Under the pieces are notes generated by a model. That model did no database searches. It was not told the origin of the DNA and saw only the letters and a list, made by a program, of their open reading frames with translations. Of a stretch of 64,000 nucleotides of DNA, positions 36,195 through 45,238 are shown piece after piece (the stretch's first letter is position 1; every line of letters starts with the position of its first letter). The stretch comes from Neobacillus terrae (GTDB lineage Bacteria > Bacillota > Bacilli > Bacillales > Cytobacillaceae): the NCBI RefSeq assembly GCF_011393025.1, contig NZ_JAAOEO010000009.1:154531-218530 (forward strand), in the 5' to 3' direction. The translations under genes were made by a program, and so were the position numbers.

Positions 36195-36540
36195 TCGCCA
36201 CGTCCTCGAAAAGCTGCGCTTTTCTTCGTGCGATGATTATGCTGCCGGAGCTTTCCTTGTCCTGTGGCCACGCCTTCCTGACCCCCATCCTGTGGGCCTC
36301 CAACAGGCATAAGACGAATCACTTAGTCATCCTCAGAAAAGCTAAAGCTTTTCCTTCGTGCGATGTAGATGCTTCCGAAGCGTTCCTTGTTCTGATTTCT
36401 GAAGTGAGTTGGCTTATGACCCCGAGCTGTTCGAATCATCACCTATCGGTCATGATCCTCACAAGATATTCAAAGAAGCATATTCTCGAGGAAAACTGGC
36501 TGGGCGCTGAAGCTGGATTACAAAAACTTAGTTCGGAGTA
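36195..36540 (+). repeat. Dispersed repeat R1, copy b, with internal 40-bp duplication
   Basis: Shares TCGCCACGTCCT, TCCTGTGGC.ACGCCTT, TGACCC.C.TCCTG.GGGCCT and CTGGGCGCTG with 20185-20360. Inside it, a segment starting TTCGTGCGATG and ending CCTTGTCCT occurs twice (36225-36263, 36355-36393), and in reverse complement at 21191-21226. No gene is present. Confidence 0.75.
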
Positions 36541-36579
36541 ATTCACAAGGTAAAAATCTATAATTTCCCAAACAAAAAA

Positions 36580-36604
36580 AACAGAGCCATTTCACAGCTC
36601 TGTT
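36580..36604 (-). terminator. fdh operon terminator
   Basis: AACAGAGC-TGTGAAATG-GCTCTGTT with eight T on the minus strand. The fdhD stop codon lies inside the stem. Confidence 0.88.
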
Positions 36605-37415
36605 AGGATAATTCTGGTTCTTTTCTATCTGATATTCTCCAGTCGTTTGTGTAGATATTAAAACTTTCATTTCGAATAAAACCAACTGTTGTAATGCCCA
36701 GCTTGTTGGCTAGTTCTATTGCAAGCTCTGTGGGAGCAGATTTGGATAGGATAACTGAACATCCCATCTTAGAAGCCTTTATTAAAATTTCACTCGATAT
36801 TCTTCCGCTGAAAACGAGAATTTTATCATCAGTGGGTATAGAATTTTTCACACAGTAGCCAAAAAGCTTGTCCAAAGCGTTATGCCTGCCAATATCCATT
36901 CGCATTAGCTGCATCCCAGTTTTGTCACAAAGCGCGGCATTATGGACACCGCCGGTTCGCTTAAAGGTTTCTGCCTCCTTCTGAAGATTATCCATCAATT
37001 CAATACATTCAGCCGGTGTAAGGCTTATTTTGATATGTCCCACTTTTTTAACAGTTAAAGCATCATTAACGAAGTAAAAGCCCTGGCGCGACATTCCGCA
37101 GCATGAAGTAATATATCTTTTTGAACGGAATTGATCATTTAGCAGATGGGTATTTTTTACCGTAACATGAGCAAAGCCCCGTCCTTCTTCTATCCATAAA
37201 TCCTCGATATCACTATAGCCTTTAATTACATGTTCTGAAGCCAGAAATCCAATAACCAGGTCTTCCAAATATTCCGGAGTGCACACAAGTGTAGCAAACT
37301 CCTCCTGGTTTAGCTTTATGGTTATCGGGAATTCAGTCACAATCGTATCATCTGTTTCCCATAGTTCGCCGTTTTGAAAGCGAGTAATAGAAAGATTGGT
37401 TTCATTTTGCAGCAA
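36603..37415 (-). CDS. fdhD: Formate dehydrogenase accessory sulfurtransferase FdhD
   Basis: About 270 residues. Transfers sulfur from cysteine desulfurase to the molybdenum cofactor of formate dehydrogenase. The paired cysteines are in TSCCGMSRQG (about 105-106); other family blocks are LVIGFLASEHVI, FKRTGGVHNAA and DIGRHNALDKLFG. TTG 37415 has GAGGTGA at 8 bases and is preferred. A GTG at 37427 overlapping the previous stop is the alternative. Last gene of the locus. Confidence 0.93.
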   Translation of the reverse strand: MLQNETNLSITRFQNGELWETDDTIVTEFPITIKLNQEEFATLVCTPEYLEDLVIGFLASEHVIKGYSDIEDLWIEEGRGFAHVTVKNTHLLNDQFRSKRYITSCCGMSRQGFYFVNDALTVKKVGHIKISLTPAECIELMDNLQKEAETFKRTGGVHNAALCDKTGMQLMRMDIGRHNALDKLFGYCVKNSIPTDDKILVFSGRISSEILIKASKMGCSVILSKSAPTELAIELANKLGITTVGFIRNESFNIYTNDWRISDRKEPELS

Positions 37416-37423
37416 AATTAAAG

Positions 37424-37771
37424 TCACCTCTCAATCGGCTGTTCAAACATAAAGACGGATACAGCGATATCTTCTTCAATATTAATATCCGAAAATAAAA
37501 GAACCAGCTTACTTTGCATTACTTCTTCGAGCTCCACTGGAGGCTCCTTTTTATAGTGATCCTGAATCATTTTTGTCCTTGCTCTGTGTACTTGTTCAAA
37601 GCCTTCCGAACTCTGTATAATAAACTTTTCAACCGGAGTAAGATTTCCTTTTAAAGTTGTAATGGCCATATTATCAACAAATACCGTTTTTATAGAGTCA
37701 GGACCTTTTCCAAAAAGATCTTTTCGGACTTTGCGGACAACTTCATTAAATTGATGTTCCCTTTTGCTCAT
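37424..37771 (-). CDS. DUF2294-family protein
   Basis: 115 residues, soluble. Recognised as DUF2294 from RKDLFGKGPDSIKTVF, LTPVEKFI and GFEQVHRART. No biochemical function is established for the family. Starts inside the PsiE-like gene (26-base overlap) and ends within the fdhD start region, so translation is likely coupled. Confidence 0.85.
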   Translation of the reverse strand: MSKREHQFNEVVRKVRKDLFGKGPDSIKTVFVDNMAITTLKGNLTPVEKFIIQSSEGFEQVHRARTKMIQDHYKKEPPVELEEVMQSKLVLLFSDINIEEDIAVSVFMFEQPIER

Positions 37772-38189
37772 CTGTTTTCCCCCTTTTCTTCCCCAAAATT
37801 GACTTTGAAGGGGCTAAAAGCAAATAGCCTACTATAAGTACTAAAATAACAATCGATAATAGCAAATTTTGAAATACATCAGACCGGTTAACAATGATAA
37901 ATCGGATGGTTGCTGTAATTCCAATATAAATAAGGTACCGGAGCTGAAAATACTCACCATTTTTAAAATAAACAACTACCATCGTGAAAAAGGCAAAATA
38001 AAGAAAAAAGTTAACGACCTGTTCTAAAATTGAATGCACATCTTTAGGGGTGAAAATGGCCATTTCTCCTATTGAATAGATTTGCCTGATCATTAAAAAA
38101 CTTAGTAGAATCAATAAAATTGATAATGTAATGTTTTTAACCACATTAGAAAATTTCGTTATAGCAAGAATGATGAGTTTATTTTCCAT
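37746..38189 (-). CDS. PsiE-like small membrane protein
   Basis: 147 residues with four TM helices (about 18-36, 58-75, 84-100, 108-127). Resembles the phosphate-starvation-inducible PsiE family by length, topology and the FFLYFAFFTMVVVYFKNGEYF block. Function unknown. Its place inside a formate dehydrogenase operon hints at a membrane role near that enzyme. AAAGGG precedes the ATG. Confidence 0.78.
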   Translation of the reverse strand: MENKLIILAITKFSNVVKNITLSILLILLSFLMIRQIYSIGEMAIFTPKDVHSILEQVVNFFLYFAFFTMVVVYFKNGEYFQLRYLIYIGITATIRFIIVNRSDVFQNLLLSIVILVLIVGYLLLAPSKSILGKKRGKTDEQKGTSI

Positions 38190-38234
38190 TTAGTTTTACC
38201 CTTTCTAAGAGAAATAATTTTATTTTCAACTGTT

Positions 38235-38711
38235 TTATTTTAAACCTTGCCCGATGCCTTTTATAAGATTTAGGCCAAATAGAAGGGTCCGGTTTATATC
38301 AGGGTCCTTCATTGCCTTTACAAGGTCCCATACACTTGCTTTTTTATTTGACTGTAATCCCTCATCAGCCTTCTTTATCCCTAAATTTAGTCCGTTAACC
38401 AGCTTTTTTGTAAACTCTGGGTCTAATTCACTTAAGGCTCCCGCAGCAGCCATGGCGTTATTAATCATATTGGTGACAGGTGGGCGGACCATTTGTCCAA
38501 TAGCAATTTCCGCCACTTTTTCTTTTGCTTTTACCAGAGAAACAGCAGCATCCAATATTCCGCTCCCCTGTAGCTCACTGATAAGTACGATGGCTTCTTT
38601 TAATGCCTCCGTATTTTCTGCTGCATGTTCCTTCAGGCTTTGAATCGATTCCTGATTCTTTTCCTCACCCGTTTTTTGTTCTTCAAAAATCATAGAAATT
38701 GGTTTTGCCAT
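38235..38711 (-). CDS. DUF1641-family protein (YrhD-like)
   Basis: 158 residues, soluble, mainly helical. DUF1641 proteins sit next to FdhF-type formate dehydrogenases in Bacillus (YrhD beside YrhE). The C-terminal repeat-like KAMKDPDINRTLLFGLNLIKG is characteristic. Probably a subunit or accessory of the dehydrogenase. About 80 bases after fdhF. Confidence 0.87.
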   Translation of the reverse strand: MAKPISMIFEEQKTGEEKNQESIQSLKEHAAENTEALKEAIVLISELQGSGILDAAVSLVKAKEKVAEIAIGQMVRPPVTNMINNAMAAAGALSELDPEFTKKLVNGLNLGIKKADEGLQSNKKASVWDLVKAMKDPDINRTLLFGLNLIKGIGQGLK

Positions 38712-38791
38712 CTTTAAGTTCTCCCTTTTTTATACCGCAGAAAGTCCACACCAAAAAGAAGCATTGGCAATGGACTTTCTACCCTTGTTAT

Positions 38792-41700
38792 TTATTTCAG
38801 AACTAAATCTTGTTTTTTATCTCGAGAAATTTGTTTTACAGATTTGTTAACCGAATCAATTTTTTGAGATTCTGGTTTTACTTCTTCCTTAACAGACGGA
38901 GTTTTCTGAGAACCCGGTTTTATATACTCGTTTAATGAAGCAATCGGCTGATAATCATCACGTTTCCATTTACGATATACTTCAGCACCCATTTGCGGTG
39001 TGCGCTTCGCATTTCTTGGATTGAAGGAAGGAAGCGGTGAATCCCCTTTTGTAATCAAGATTTCCATTTTCACCCTGGTCTGCTTGTAGGCAGGTGTATT
39101 GGTCTTAACATCTCCTGCATTTCCTGTAAGCAGGTTAATCGCATTTTCATGGCTGACAGAGTGCATTGGTACATATAACTCTTTTCCATGAACCCTGTCT
39201 GTAATGGTGGCTCTTAACTTAATGGCACCGTAAGGAGAAACTAATCTTAAAAGAGATCCCTCGAATATTCCGCGCTCATTTGCAAGCTCAGGAGAAACCT
39301 CGACAAATACCTCAGGAAGCTTATAAATCAAGCCTTTTGATTTATTAGTCAGATTTCCTTCGTGGAAATGCTCAAGCAAACGGCCATTGTTTAAAACTAA
39401 GTCGAATTCTTCTCCAAAATGATAAGGAGGAATGTATTCAACTAAAGAAAATACCGCCTTTTTATCAGGGAAATTGAAGCCTTCCGTAAATAGCAGCGGA
39501 GTGCTTTCCCCAGTATTGCTGCCCCACAAGAAGCTGTTCCAGCCCTCGAGTTTTTCATAGCTTGCTTCTTTAAAAATAGGTGAAAGGCTTGCCATTTCTG
39601 CATAAACTTCACTAGGGTGCTGATAATTCCACTCTGCTCCCATATAATTTGCAACCTGCTGGATAATCCACCAGTCTGGCATTGAATCTTCAAGAGGTTC
39701 AAGAACTTGATAAAGTCTTTGTACCCGACGCTCTGTATTTGTAAAGGTGCCATCCTTTTCAAGTGATGGTGCCGCAGGCAAAATAACATCAGCAAACTGA
39801 GCTGTTTTTGTAAAGAAAACATCCTGGACAACAAAGAATTCAAGCTTGGATAATGTGTCGTGTACATGATTAGCATTGGAGTCAATCCATGCCATATCTT
39901 CACCAACAAGATACATTGCTTTTAGTTCTCCAGCTTCAACCGCCTCAAGCATTTGAATATTATCTTTACCAGGCTTACCGGATATTTCTACGCCATATGC
40001 CTCTTCAAATTTGGCACGGGCAGCTTCATCAGTAATATGCTGATAGCCTGGAAGCCAGCCTGGAAGAGTTCCCATATCACATGCACCCTGAACATTGTTA
40101 TGTCCACGAAGAGGGTAGGCACCTGCACCTGGACGCATATAGTTACCAGTCAGCAGTAATAGATTAGATATAGCTGCTGATGTATGGCTTCCTCCAACGT
40201 TTTGTGTAACACCCATTCCCCAAAGCACACAGGTTCCATCGGCTTCATGAATCATCTTAGCCATTTCTTTTAGTGTGTCTATTGAAATGCCTGTAGTTTG
40301 CTCAGCGTATTCTAAAGTGAATTTGGAAAGATGATTTTTATATTCCTCGAACTGGTTAACATGATTTAAGATAAATTCTTTATCTTCCCATCCCATTTCA
40401 AGAATGTAATTTGCTACGGCACTAAGCCATACAAAGTCTGTTCCCTGGTTAGGGTGTACATATAAGTCAGCACGTTCAGCCATTTCATGCTTACGAAGAT
40501 CAGAAACAATCAATTTCTGGCCGTTCAGTTTTTGAGCCCGTTTTACCCGGGTTGCAAGAACTGGGTGTCCTTCTGTTGGGTTTGCACCAACAATCATTAC
40601 TAAACCTGCTTTTGAAATATCCTCAATTGTACCTGAGTCTCCGCCAAAGCCTACTGTTGACATTAAGCCGTCTGTTGCAGGTGACTGGCAGTACCTTGAG
40701 CAGTTATCAACGTTATTTGTCGTAAATACCTGGCGGGCGAGCTTCTGCATTAAGTAATTTTCTTCATTTGTAATTTTTGAAGAAGAAACAAATCCGATTG
40801 CATTGGGACCATCAGTTGCTTGAATAGCGCCCATCTTTTGTGAAATAAGAGTTAATGCCTCATCCCATGATGCTTTAACAAATTGATCTCCTTTACGAAT
40901 CAATGGAGTAGTCAATCTTTCTTCAGAGTTTACAAAGTCCCAGCCGAACTTACCTTTAACACAGGTAGATATGCTGTTAACCGGTGCCTGTTCAACTGGT
41001 TCTACTTTTAATATTTCACGGCCTTTTGTCCAAACTTCAAATGAACAGCCGACACCACAGAACGTACAAACTGTTTTGGTTTTCCTTGTTCTAGTATCCC
41101 GCATGGCTGCTTCCACTTCGGAAATAGCAAAAATGCCTGTATAGCTTGGTTCAACTGCTTTTACCAAATCAATCATCGGTGATAAAAGATTATCTTCTAT
41201 ACCAGACATAAATCCGGCCTGGCCTAGCATTGATTTTTCCTGTAATGCGTTACATGGGCAGACGGTAGAACACTGTCCGCATGAAACACAGGAGGATTCG
41301 TTTATAGACTTTCCTCCGTCCCAAAGGACCCTTGGCTGTTGGCTTTCCCAATCAATGGTCAAGGTTTCGTTAACCTGAACATCCTGGCAAACCTCAACGC
41401 AGCGTCCGCATAATATACATTGGTCCGGGTCATAGCGGTAGAATGGATGGGTCATATCGACATCGTATCCCTTTGGAGTGAATGGGCGTGTTTGATGTTC
41501 AATACCCATTTGCTCCGCCGTATTATGTATGCGGCAATTGCCATTGTTGTTGTCACACACTGTACAGTAAAGCATATGGTTCTCAAGAATCCTGTCCATG
41601 GCTTCTGCTTGTGCTGACTTAGCCAGCTCCGAGCTTGTTTTAATGTCCATACCATCCACAAAGGTGGTTGAGCAGGCTCTCATCAGTTGGCCGTCAATCT

Positions 41701-41863
41701 CACACATGCATGTATCGCATGTCTGAATAGGACCGGTAATTTCTGAATAGCAAATATGCGGATGCTCCACTCCCTCGGCCATTAAGTGGTCAAGTATGCG
41801 TGCTCCTTCTACTACTTCTTTTGTTTCCCCGTTAATAGAAACGGTAACTGTTTTTGTTGTCAT
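38792..41863 (-). CDS. fdhF: Formate dehydrogenase alpha subunit, cysteine type (YrhE-like)
   Basis: 1023 residues; oxidises formate to CO2 with a molybdopterin cofactor. N-terminal 2Fe-2S ferredoxin domain (Cys38, 49, 52, 64), a His-Cys3 segment (HMLYCTVCDNNNGNC) and two 4Fe-4S clusters (CILCGRCVEVC, CVSCGQCSTVC). A further 4Fe-4S site CTFCGVGC opens the molybdopterin domain. The active-site position is cysteine, not selenocysteine (NCSRYCQSP). No Tat signal, so cytoplasmic. The C-terminal 45 residues are a Lys/Ser/Glu-rich extension. ATG behind AAGGAG. First gene of the locus; a leader hairpin lies upstream. Confidence 0.95.
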   Translation of the reverse strand: MTTKTVTVSINGETKEVVEGARILDHLMAEGVEHPHICYSEITGPIQTCDTCMCEIDGQLMRACSTTFVDGMDIKTSSELAKSAQAEAMDRILENHMLYCTVCDNNNGNCRIHNTAEQMGIEHQTRPFTPKGYDVDMTHPFYRYDPDQCILCGRCVEVCQDVQVNETLTIDWESQQPRVLWDGGKSINESSCVSCGQCSTVCPCNALQEKSMLGQAGFMSGIEDNLLSPMIDLVKAVEPSYTGIFAISEVEAAMRDTRTRKTKTVCTFCGVGCSFEVWTKGREILKVEPVEQAPVNSISTCVKGKFGWDFVNSEERLTTPLIRKGDQFVKASWDEALTLISQKMGAIQATDGPNAIGFVSSSKITNEENYLMQKLARQVFTTNNVDNCSRYCQSPATDGLMSTVGFGGDSGTIEDISKAGLVMIVGANPTEGHPVLATRVKRAQKLNGQKLIVSDLRKHEMAERADLYVHPNQGTDFVWLSAVANYILEMGWEDKEFILNHVNQFEEYKNHLSKFTLEYAEQTTGISIDTLKEMAKMIHEADGTCVLWGMGVTQNVGGSHTSAAISNLLLLTGNYMRPGAGAYPLRGHNNVQGACDMGTLPGWLPGYQHITDEAARAKFEEAYGVEISGKPGKDNIQMLEAVEAGELKAMYLVGEDMAWIDSNANHVHDTLSKLEFFVVQDVFFTKTAQFADVILPAAPSLEKDGTFTNTERRVQRLYQVLEPLEDSMPDWWIIQQVANYMGAEWNYQHPSEVYAEMASLSPIFKEASYEKLEGWNSFLWGSNTGESTPLLFTEGFNFPDKKAVFSLVEYIPPYHFGEEFDLVLNNGRLLEHFHEGNLTNKSKGLIYKLPEVFVEVSPELANERGIFEGSLLRLVSPYGAIKLRATITDRVHGKELYVPMHSVSHENAINLLTGNAGDVKTNTPAYKQTRVKMEILITKGDSPLPSFNPRNAKRTPQMGAEVYRKWKRDDYQPIASLNEYIKPGSQKTPSVKEEVKPESQKIDSVNKSVKQISRDKKQDLVLK

Positions 41864-41893
41864 ACTCCTTACCCCCAGAAAATTAAAGAAACC

Positions 41894-41936
41894 TCGGCAA
41901 TTGCCTAGCCTTAAGGCGAAGGCAGAGCCGTAGTAA
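41894..41936. repeat. Short structured intergenic element, copy B (fdhF leader)
   Basis: Folds as stacked stems CGGC/GCCG (41895-41898 with 41927-41930), TGCC/GGCA (41902-41905 with 41921-41924) and GCC/GGC. Sequence resembles 28941-28985. It lies between the leader terminator and the fdhF start. Confidence 0.5.
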
Positions 41937-41973
41937 TGCGTTTAAAAATTCTACTAAAAAAAGCTATAAACGC

Positions 41974-42028
41974 AAAAAATCCATCACAAAGCAAATATGT
42001 GAAAACACATAATTGCTTCATGATGGAT
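41974..42028 (-). terminator. Leader terminator/attenuator upstream of fdhF
   Basis: Long hairpin pairing ATCCATCA, AAGCAA and ATGTG with their complements around a TTTT loop, then TTTTTTGCG on the minus strand. About 115 bases before the fdhF ATG and beyond the separate inhA terminator. May attenuate fdhF. Confidence 0.7.
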
Positions 42029-42206
42029 GTATATCGAGCATTTACTAATACTTTTTACCAATCCGTCAATATAAATAAGATAAGCAGCACCCATACTTTT
42101 AAACAAAGTATGAACACCACTTTTACAAGTTTAGTACTTTTAGTTTTCACTGTCAATGCAGTGGAAACTATTAATCTATTTCCCAGTAATATTTTTTCTA
42201 CAGAAA
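42029..42206 (-). promoter_or_regulatory. Probable fdhF promoter region
   Basis: AT-rich, between the inhA terminator and the leader hairpin. A TTGACG sequence on the minus strand near 42065-42070 could be a -35 box, but no clean -10 was found. No gene is seen. Confidence 0.35.
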
Positions 42207-42234
42207 AGAAACCCAGGTCATAGACCCGGGTTTC
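42207..42234 (-). terminator. inhA terminator
   Basis: AGAAACCCGGGTC-TAT-GACCTGGGTTTCT followed by TTTTC, right after the inhA stop. Confidence 0.9.
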
Positions 42235-42244
42235 TAAAAAGATG

Positions 42245-44647
42245 TTATTTGTAGATTACGATTGAACCAACTGATTTGTCAGTTGATTGGCCGTTCACAC
42301 GAACTTTCAGGCCATATTTGCCGAGATTACGGCCAGCGTCTGGCATGAAAGTATTTGCAAATGAATTGCTGTCGTTAAATAACGATATAGCAGGCAGACT
42401 TGGTGAAGTTAATGTCTGTACTCCTGGGTAATCAATATTCAAACCAGAAGTGGGATTCAATCCAAACGCTGCATCAGCAATGTGGTAACGCGTGCTTGCC
42501 TCAGCAGTTTTACCAGTAGCTAGCTGCCATAGAAGGTCGTTGCCTTGGTGAGCATCGACAACTCCCAGCCATCCATCACCAGGATGAGTGCCAGTAAAGT
42601 TATCAGTATAACTTTCATCCACATACCAAACTACTAATCCGCCATCATAGCTCATTAATGAATTGCCACGCTTGATGTGAGCAAGTCCCTCATCTACGCC
42701 TTTATGGTTACGCCATTCAAGTAGATAATATTGGTTAGCATATACATTACCATCGAATCTGTCAAAACCTTTCATAGTGAAAGCAGAAGAAGCATTTTCG
42801 GCACCATCAGTTAGAATATCTGTACCGTCCGCAGTAACTCTTACATTATCCACGAATAATCCTGTGTCACTGTATCCCCAGTCAGTAATATAACGGAATT
42901 GTACTTGAATCTTCTTCCCTGTGTATGCAGAAAGATCAAAGGTTTCCTTTTTCCACCCTTTGGAATCACCTGTGAATCCTGGAAGATTGTCCGGAATCGT
43001 TGGATAAACACCATTTACTACATCTGATCTAGTATCAGCATTGGAGAGCGACTTCCATGTTTTTCCTCCATCCTCTGAAACTTGGACAAAAGCAAAATCC
43101 CATGATTCTTCAATCTTATACCAAGCATCAAAAGTTAAAGAGGCAGTAGTTTTACCTGTCAAATCAACATTTGTTACCATTGTATTATTAATCTCATCAC
43201 CATTTCCTCCCCAGAAGGAATAGCTTCCAGTCAAAGGATCTAAAACATGTGTTTTCTTTTGTGGTAAGTTAATTTGAACCGTTTGGCCATTCTTACCTAG
43301 AGGAGAATTACCTTGATCAAGAAGGAATTGAGTTCCTTTGGTTGACACATCTTCCCAATTTACAGCTGTAGGTTTGGCCCATTCTCCTCCTAATGTAGAA
43401 GCAAAGTAAGATTTAGCAAAAGGAGAGAATCCAGTAGGTTCTGCACCTGGAACTTTACCTGCCCATGAGCCGCTTGCCATAATTGACCAGTAGCCGATTG
43501 CCTCGCCTGTACCTGTATATTGAGTGTCATACTCATCTGGAAGACCCAAGTCATGACCATACTCGTGAGCGAAAACACCAGTTGCTCCGTCTTCTGGCAT
43601 CATTGTGTAGTCATAGAAGCCAGGAAGACCTTTTCCTAGACCATCTGGATCATAGAATACTGCAGAACGGTGAGACCATATTGCATTGTCTCCTTGTTTT
43701 CCGCCACCAGCTTCCTGCCCCATACCTGAGTGGATGATTTGTAAGTGATCTACTAAACCATCTGGCTCCCATAAGTTACCGTTTCCGTTTAGATCATGCG
43801 GATCTTCCAAATCATAATCTTGAAGAGGAATACCAGCAGCTTTAGCTGCCTCTAATGTATCTTTTACTAGTTGTTTAGAACCGCCTGGCCCAACATTATC
43901 GTGTCCGCCTTTAGCATCAGCCCCATAAAATGCTGCAGTTCCTGGAACCTTTAGCCAACCATAAGCTTTACCTTCGACAGTGTAAGTACCACCGGATTGC
44001 TGTTCGTAAAATTGCTTTTGGGATACAAAATCTTCACCATTTGGGCCTTGGACACCCTTTTCTCCAAAAATCATATCTTCATAATGTTGAAGATTGTAGT
44101 CTTTATAATAATTATCTGTTTCATCAGGTTGAATTTGGTTATGTGGCAAATCTGAAAATTCTACCGTTAAGGTTAGCAATTTGCCCTTCTTCTTAACTCC
44201 TGGTGATGCACCTTCCTGAACAGGATCCGGATTACCCTTCAACTGGCCATATTTATTACCCTGACCTTTTAAAAGACCATGATTGAAATCTTTAAATTTC
44301 CGCTGTTTTTCAGCATCTGCTGCTTTTACTTTTGCGGCAAGCGGATCAGATTGTTTCGCTTTATCGTCTTTGCCTTTTACCTCAAGATAATTGTTTAAAG
44401 CTTTTTGCTTTTCTGCAGCACTTGCACCTGCAGGAATAACTCCTCTTTTAATCAATGATTCTAGCAATTTTTCATCATTGACAATTGATAAATCCAAAGA
44501 CCCGTAAGATTGGGAAACATTTGCCTGAGCCTGAACCTTATGTAATGGGCTGGTTCCTGCAGTATTAAAATAATTTCCAGGAAACCCTGAGAAAAGTGTT
44601 CCAGCAATTACAGCCGTTGTCAGACCTGACTTTAAAAATTTGTTCAA
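42245..44647 (-). CDS. inhA: Immune inhibitor A, secreted M6 zinc metalloprotease
   Basis: 800 residues. Sec signal peptide (about 1-30), propeptide, catalytic domain with HEYGH at 361-365 and DEYDT downstream, and a C-terminal half with MAM-like beta-sandwich and VEG-type regions (for example WGYSDTGLFVDNVRV). In B. cereus/B. thuringiensis relatives InhA degrades host antimicrobial peptides and other proteins. Here it is more safely called an extracellular protease. No protease inhibitor or secretion gene is nearby. ATG with GAGGGGG. Confidence 0.95.
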   Translation of the reverse strand: MNKFLKSGLTTAVIAGTLFSGFPGNYFNTAGTSPLHKVQAQANVSQSYGSLDLSIVNDEKLLESLIKRGVIPAGASAAEKQKALNNYLEVKGKDDKAKQSDPLAAKVKAADAEKQRKFKDFNHGLLKGQGNKYGQLKGNPDPVQEGASPGVKKKGKLLTLTVEFSDLPHNQIQPDETDNYYKDYNLQHYEDMIFGEKGVQGPNGEDFVSQKQFYEQQSGGTYTVEGKAYGWLKVPGTAAFYGADAKGGHDNVGPGGSKQLVKDTLEAAKAAGIPLQDYDLEDPHDLNGNGNLWEPDGLVDHLQIIHSGMGQEAGGGKQGDNAIWSHRSAVFYDPDGLGKGLPGFYDYTMMPEDGATGVFAHEYGHDLGLPDEYDTQYTGTGEAIGYWSIMASGSWAGKVPGAEPTGFSPFAKSYFASTLGGEWAKPTAVNWEDVSTKGTQFLLDQGNSPLGKNGQTVQINLPQKKTHVLDPLTGSYSFWGGNGDEINNTMVTNVDLTGKTTASLTFDAWYKIEESWDFAFVQVSEDGGKTWKSLSNADTRSDVVNGVYPTIPDNLPGFTGDSKGWKKETFDLSAYTGKKIQVQFRYITDWGYSDTGLFVDNVRVTADGTDILTDGAENASSAFTMKGFDRFDGNVYANQYYLLEWRNHKGVDEGLAHIKRGNSLMSYDGGLVVWYVDESYTDNFTGTHPGDGWLGVVDAHQGNDLLWQLATGKTAEASTRYHIADAAFGLNPTSGLNIDYPGVQTLTSPSLPAISLFNDSNSFANTFMPDAGRNLGKYGLKVRVNGQSTDKSVGSIVIYK

Positions 44648-44883
44648 TGAATTACCCCCTCAAAATTTGTTATTCACATATTTATAATATTTGGAAAATT
44701 ATTATTTTACAACAGTATGAAAGATTCATTTTCTGACAATTTAATCAATTATTCTGCACCTTTTGGACTATTTTTTTATTTCTAGTAATCTTTTAGTAGC
44801 TTACCCTACCTTTCTTTGTAGGAAAAACTCCTTATCTGTCTAAAAGAAATTTTCCCAACAGAGAGAAAAAGTTTACAGACACA
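44648..44883. other. inhA upstream region
   Basis: AT-rich. No gene is seen; likely holds the inhA promoter, but boxes were not assigned with confidence. Confidence 0.35.
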
Positions 44884-44916
44884 TAAAAAAACAGGGCGGT
44901 TATCCCACCCTGTTTT
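44884..44916 (-). terminator. Terminator of an unidentified minus-strand transcript
   Basis: ACAGGGTGG-GATAA-CCGCCCTGT with TTTTTTT on the minus strand. No confident gene lies upstream; see the 49-codon frame at 44920-45069. Confidence 0.75.
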
Positions 44917-44919
44917 CCC

Positions 44920-45069
44920 TCATTCAATATCATCGCTATCATTAAGTTTATCAAGTATGGTTATCGTTCTACTAAAATGGTTATTAAAGTTTTGTCTCGT
45001 TATCGACAACATTTCGACAATGATTCGCTCCTTAAAGAATTGATGACCAGATTTCTCTCTTATCTCCAT
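44920..45069 (-). CDS. Possible 49-codon ORF or gene remnant
   Basis: Minus-strand frame MEIREKSGHQFF ... TILDKLNDSDDIE ending 4 bases before a strong terminator. It has no ribosome binding site at its ATG. The composition (NFNNHFSRTITILDKL) is like a helix with 7-residue spacing and loosely recalls the 14-residue repeat at 19.3 kb. Could be a decayed gene, a small protein or part of a small RNA. Confidence 0.25.
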   Translation of the reverse strand: MEIREKSGHQFFKERIIVEMLSITRQNFNNHFSRTITILDKLNDSDDIE

Positions 45070-45238
45070 TTCAGTATTAATAAAATTTATTTATTTTTGA
45101 ACTTTACTGACTTTCGGAAAGGTAATAAATTTTTGACCGAAGAGATAATTTTTATAGGGAGGTTAAAACGAAAGAAGTATATGTAGGAAACTCTATTAAC
45201 TTTGGGGAATACATTAAAATAAAGATGAGGTGATGTTA

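Noticed and set aside
38254..38643. 129-codon plus-strand ORF opposite the DUF1641 gene
   Set aside because: Mirror of a recognised gene; Ser/Phe-rich as antisense frames usually are.
38792..41863. Selenocysteine formate dehydrogenase
   Set aside because: The active-site codon encodes cysteine (NCSRYCQSP); there is no in-frame TGA.
44977..45186. 69-codon plus-strand ORF
   Set aside because: No ribosome binding site; lies on the strand opposite the terminator and the 49-codon frame; composition is that of AT-rich non-coding DNA.
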